DNA of 45,747 nt from Tannerella forsythia (GTDB lineage: Bacteria; Bacteroidota; Bacteroidia; Bacteroidales; Tannerellaceae): positions 1-45,747 of the forward strand of contig NZ_RQYN01000020.1 of assembly GCF_003860135.1 (NCBI RefSeq), given 5' to 3'. The translations under genes were made by a program, and so were the position numbers. Under the pieces are notes generated by a model. The model had not been told where the DNA came from and made no database searches. It was given only the letters and a program-made list of their open reading frames with translations. Below are positions 41,651 to 45,747 of this stretch, in pieces; the stretch's first letter is position 1; each line of letters begins with the position of its first letter.

Positions 41651-43441
41651 TTATTTTATCCCATTTTGTACTTCATTCATAACTCTCATCAGGTTGCCTC
41701 CCCATATTTTGGCAATGCTTTCGTCGTCCAGTCCTTCGGCAATCAGACGCATCGTGATTTGCATCAGTTCGTTGGCGGCACGACAGCCTATCAGCTCGCC
41801 GTCCCCATCGAAGTCGGAGCCGATACCTACATAATCGATCCCGACCAGATCGATCACATGCAGGATATGCCTGATAGCATCACTCAATGAAGCCTTTTCC
41901 GGCGATTCGTTGATAAACCCTTTATAGAGGCAGATTTGGATCACGCCTCCTTGTTGGGCTAACGCTTTGATTTGATTATCGTCGAGGTTACGGCGATGAT
42001 TGCATAAGGCACGGCACGACGAATGCGAGGCAATAACCGGGCGGGTACTGTGCTCCAGTACATCGTAAAACGTACGATCGGCAGCATGCGACACATCGAT
42101 CATCATCCCGAGACGATTCATCTCGGCCACAACCTCTTTCCCGAACGGACTGAGGCCGCCCCATTCCGTCTTTCCTGCGGCGGAGTCGCAGAGGTCGTTA
42201 TCGCCGTTATGACAGAGCGTAATATACGATACGCCCATCTGCCGGAAACGGTGCAGGTTCGTTAGGTCTTTGCCGAGTGCATAGCCGTTTTCAATCCCTA
42301 AAAGAATGGCTTTTTTGCCTTCTTCTTTCAGCCGACGTAACTCATCCGAACTTTGTGCAATGCCCATCTCATGCGGGTAACGTCCGGCTTGTGTGATAAC
42401 TTGCGTAAGCCGGTCCGTAGCATAATCCGTCGCTTTCTGTAAAGAGGCTGCGTCCCGATCGCCCTGCGGAATATACGCGACCATAAAAGCGGCATCGAGG
42501 TGTCCTTCACGCATCAACGGAAGATTGACTTTGCCCCCTTCTTTGCGCCCGAGGTCGAATGTTTGAAAAATCATCGGTGTATCCGTATGCGAATCGATCG
42601 TGATGATCTTGCGGTGTAGCGCTTTGGCTTGGGCATATACCTCTGCCTGATGCAGATGATAACGAAAGAGATTCAGCATTGTCTCGTTTCCCGATACAGC
42701 CATAGGCTCCGGGTGCCACTGCACACTGAAGATCGAGTATTCGGGGTGCTCCATCGCTTCATTTACCCCGTCCGGCGCCGTAGCCGTAGCTATAAATTCG
42801 GGTGCCACATCCTTAACGGCCTGATGGTGGATCGAATTGACAGCGATTGTAGAGGATAACCGGTGAGATGATGCTTGAGGCGAACCGCTGAAATGTAATG
42901 CGGTTTGCAGCTTGCAGGGAAAGGGAGCTAACGTGACCGCGTGTGTGGCAACGTCACGCGCTTCTTCCTGACTGTGTTGCAACGCCTCTTTCGGGTGCTG
43001 GGCATGAATATCCTGATAAAGCGTGCCGCCGAATGCGACGTTGATCAACTGATGTCCTCGGCAAATTCCGAAAACAGGTAATTGGCGATCGAAAGCAAGC
43101 TTCAGCAACAGGAAATCGTATTCGTCACGACAAGAGTCCGTATCGCCGAGCTCGGGAATCGGTGTTTCTCCCAGATATTCGGGATGTATGTCGCCCCCTC
43201 CCGAAAAGATCAGTCCATCGAGATCTTCTACGATCGAAGTAAGCGCATGAATATCGGTGATTACCGGAATTAAGACGGGAGCGCCTCCAGCCATCACCAC
43301 AGATTGGAAGTAAGGCTCTGCAATGCATGAGGTGCCTTCTTTCCTGTTTGCCGAGATTCCGATTTTCGGTTTACGATGAGAAGGAAGGGTCGATGCGGAA
43401 GATTCTATATTCTTATATAATGTATCGAGCAGAACAGACAT
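41651..43441 (-). CDS. C26 gamma-glutamyl hydrolase fused to M19 membrane dipeptidase
   Basis: 596 residues from the ATG at 43441 (MSVLLDTLYKN); the next ATG upstream (43480) lies in the loop of the gyrB terminator. Residues about 25-270 are a class I glutamine-amidotransferase-like C26 peptidase: ISANRKEG, GLIFSGGGDIHPEY, FGICRGHQLINVAFGG (nucleophile Cys), VNSIHHQAVKDV and FSVQWHPEP (His, Glu). Residues about 285-596 are an M19 dipeptidase with all five ligand sites: IDSHTDTP, LLGIENGYAL, DVSHAADRTFYDV, VIASHSSCRAL and GIGSDFDGDG. It should cut gamma-glutamyl bonds and then dipeptides, for instance from glutathione-like or gamma-Glu peptides; the pathway is inferred. No signal peptide is seen. 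Confidence 0.9.
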   Translation of the reverse strand: MSVLLDTLYKNIESSASTLPSHRKPKIGISANRKEGTSCIAEPYFQSVVMAGGAPVLIPVITDIHALTSIVEDLDGLIFSGGGDIHPEYLGETPIPELGDTDSCRDEYDFLLLKLAFDRQLPVFGICRGHQLINVAFGGTLYQDIHAQHPKEALQHSQEEARDVATHAVTLAPFPCKLQTALHFSGSPQASSHRLSSTIAVNSIHHQAVKDVAPEFIATATAPDGVNEAMEHPEYSIFSVQWHPEPMAVSGNETMLNLFRYHLHQAEVYAQAKALHRKIITIDSHTDTPMIFQTFDLGRKEGGKVNLPLMREGHLDAAFMVAYIPQGDRDAASLQKATDYATDRLTQVITQAGRYPHEMGIAQSSDELRRLKEEGKKAILLGIENGYALGKDLTNLHRFRQMGVSYITLCHNGDNDLCDSAAGKTEWGGLSPFGKEVVAEMNRLGMMIDVSHAADRTFYDVLEHSTRPVIASHSSCRALCNHRRNLDDNQIKALAQQGGVIQICLYKGFINESPEKASLSDAIRHILHVIDLVGIDYVGIGSDFDGDGELIGCRAANELMQITMRLIAEGLDDESIAKIWGGNLMRVMNEVQNGIK

Positions 43442-43463
43442 AAACGATGCTTCGAAGATCGAT

Positions 43464-43493
43464 AAAAGAGGGCAATCCATGAAAGAATTGCCC
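43464..43493 (-). terminator. Rho-independent terminator of gyrB
   Basis: On the minus strand GGGCAAT and ATTGCCC (7-bp stem, 10-nt loop; 43470-43493) are followed by CTCTTTTATCG. It lies 24 nt after the gyrB stop. Confidence 0.75.
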
Positions 43494-43516
43494 CCGTATG
43501 TTCCTTTTATATGTGA

Positions 43517-45490
<1,974 letters not shown>

Positions 45491-45516
45491 CTAATAAATC
45501 TAATGTAAAAGGCTAA

Positions 45517-45524
45517 CAAATGTA
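45517..45524 (-). promoter_or_regulatory. Promoter -7 box of gyrB
   Basis: The minus strand reads TACATTTG, a match to TAnnTTTG, 41 nt upstream of the ATG at 45475. An A-rich stretch lies just upstream; a -33 TTG is not evident. Confidence 0.55.
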
Positions 45525-45747
45525 GTTCTTTTTTTTATGACAGAGGGGCATGCGTGTGGTAAAAAGTATTAAAAAACGGAAGAGAGGCAATGAATGGCCT
45601 CAAACGAAACTAAGGCTCATAACGTCTCGTATCCGATTGGCTTCATATCATATGGATAGATGTTGTTAGGGCATTGTTAAATATATATAGCTATTTCATT
45701 GTTTAGTTTTAGAAAAAGTAATTTTAGGGATTTTTCTATCATATGTT
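45525..45747. other. Intergenic region at the right edge, no gene recognised
   Basis: AT-rich, no coding frame of note and no tRNA-like folding seen. GAGGC / GCCTC with an 8-nt loop at about 45583-45600 is followed on the minus strand by TCTTCCGTTTTTT, so it may terminate a minus-strand transcript coming from beyond the right edge. Confidence 0.45.

Noticed and set aside
43442-43480. Upstream start (43480) for the C26-M19 gene
   Set aside because: This ATG lies in the loop of the gyrB terminator hairpin and adds a peptide unlike the family's N-terminus.

Overview
The window reads as chromosomal DNA of a Bacteroidales bacterium (Bacteroidota), most likely near Porphyromonas/Tannerella/Parabacteroides. 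The support is a PorW/SprE-type lipoprotein of the type IX secretion system, a dipeptidyl peptidase IV that closely resembles the Porphyromonas gingivalis enzyme as I remember it, a PgQC-like glutaminyl cyclase, promoters of the Bacteroidota form (TAnnTTTG, sometimes with TTG about 19 nt upstream), and mostly no Shine-Dalgarno sequences. No phage, plasmid, transposase, CRISPR, rRNA or tRNA gene was recognised. Nearly all genes are core metabolism, translation or envelope genes.

Layout. 1-2259: 5' part of a secreted surface protein (minus), running off the left edge. 2604-6080: PorW-like lipoprotein (minus). 6274-11738: radical SAM protein, DPP IV, lipoyl synthase and a membrane protein (plus). 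11716-13313: phosphodiesterase and PCMD-type lipoprotein (minus). 13433-13670: array of 41-bp palindromic repeats. 13727-18518: aspartate aminotransferase, RibBA, LptF/G-type permease and START-like protein (minus). 18770-28437: rimP-nusA-infB, cvpA and sufB-(beta-barrel)-sufC-sufD (plus). 28457-28957: a 501-bp element bounded by 18-bp inverted repeats that contains an array of 21-bp units. 29048-30547: small lipoprotein (plus) and AI-2E-type permease (minus). 30605-34762: Phe/Tyr operon (tyrA, DAHP synthase-chorismate mutase, aminotransferase, pheA; minus) preceded by a complete leader-peptide attenuator. 34824-37857: SDR, Tpx, Hsp20, P-loop kinase and a Cys/Lys-rich secreted miniprotein (minus). 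38018-40193: sufS, ybjQ, rnhB (plus). 40196-45475: sufE, glutaminyl cyclase, C26-M19 fusion and gyrB (minus).

How the genes fit together. SufB, C, D, S and E for iron-sulfur assembly lie within about 16.5 kb but in three transcription units; LipA and the radical SAM protein are Fe-S clients. The shikimate-branch operon holds the committed DAHP/chorismate mutase enzyme plus both terminal branches, and its leader peptide has six Tyr and two Phe codons in 21, so control by the two end products is likely. The glutaminyl cyclase fits the secretome: all four predicted signal-peptidase-I substrates here would start with Gln after cleavage.

Most notable findings: the Tyr/Phe attenuator; two intergenic arrays built of packed short palindromes, one inside an inverted-repeat-bounded element; a beta-barrel gene inside the suf operon; a C26-M19 fusion enzyme; a Cys/Lys-rich exported miniprotein; paired palindromes upstream of hsp20. 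Family assignments rest on reading motifs by eye; no database search was run.
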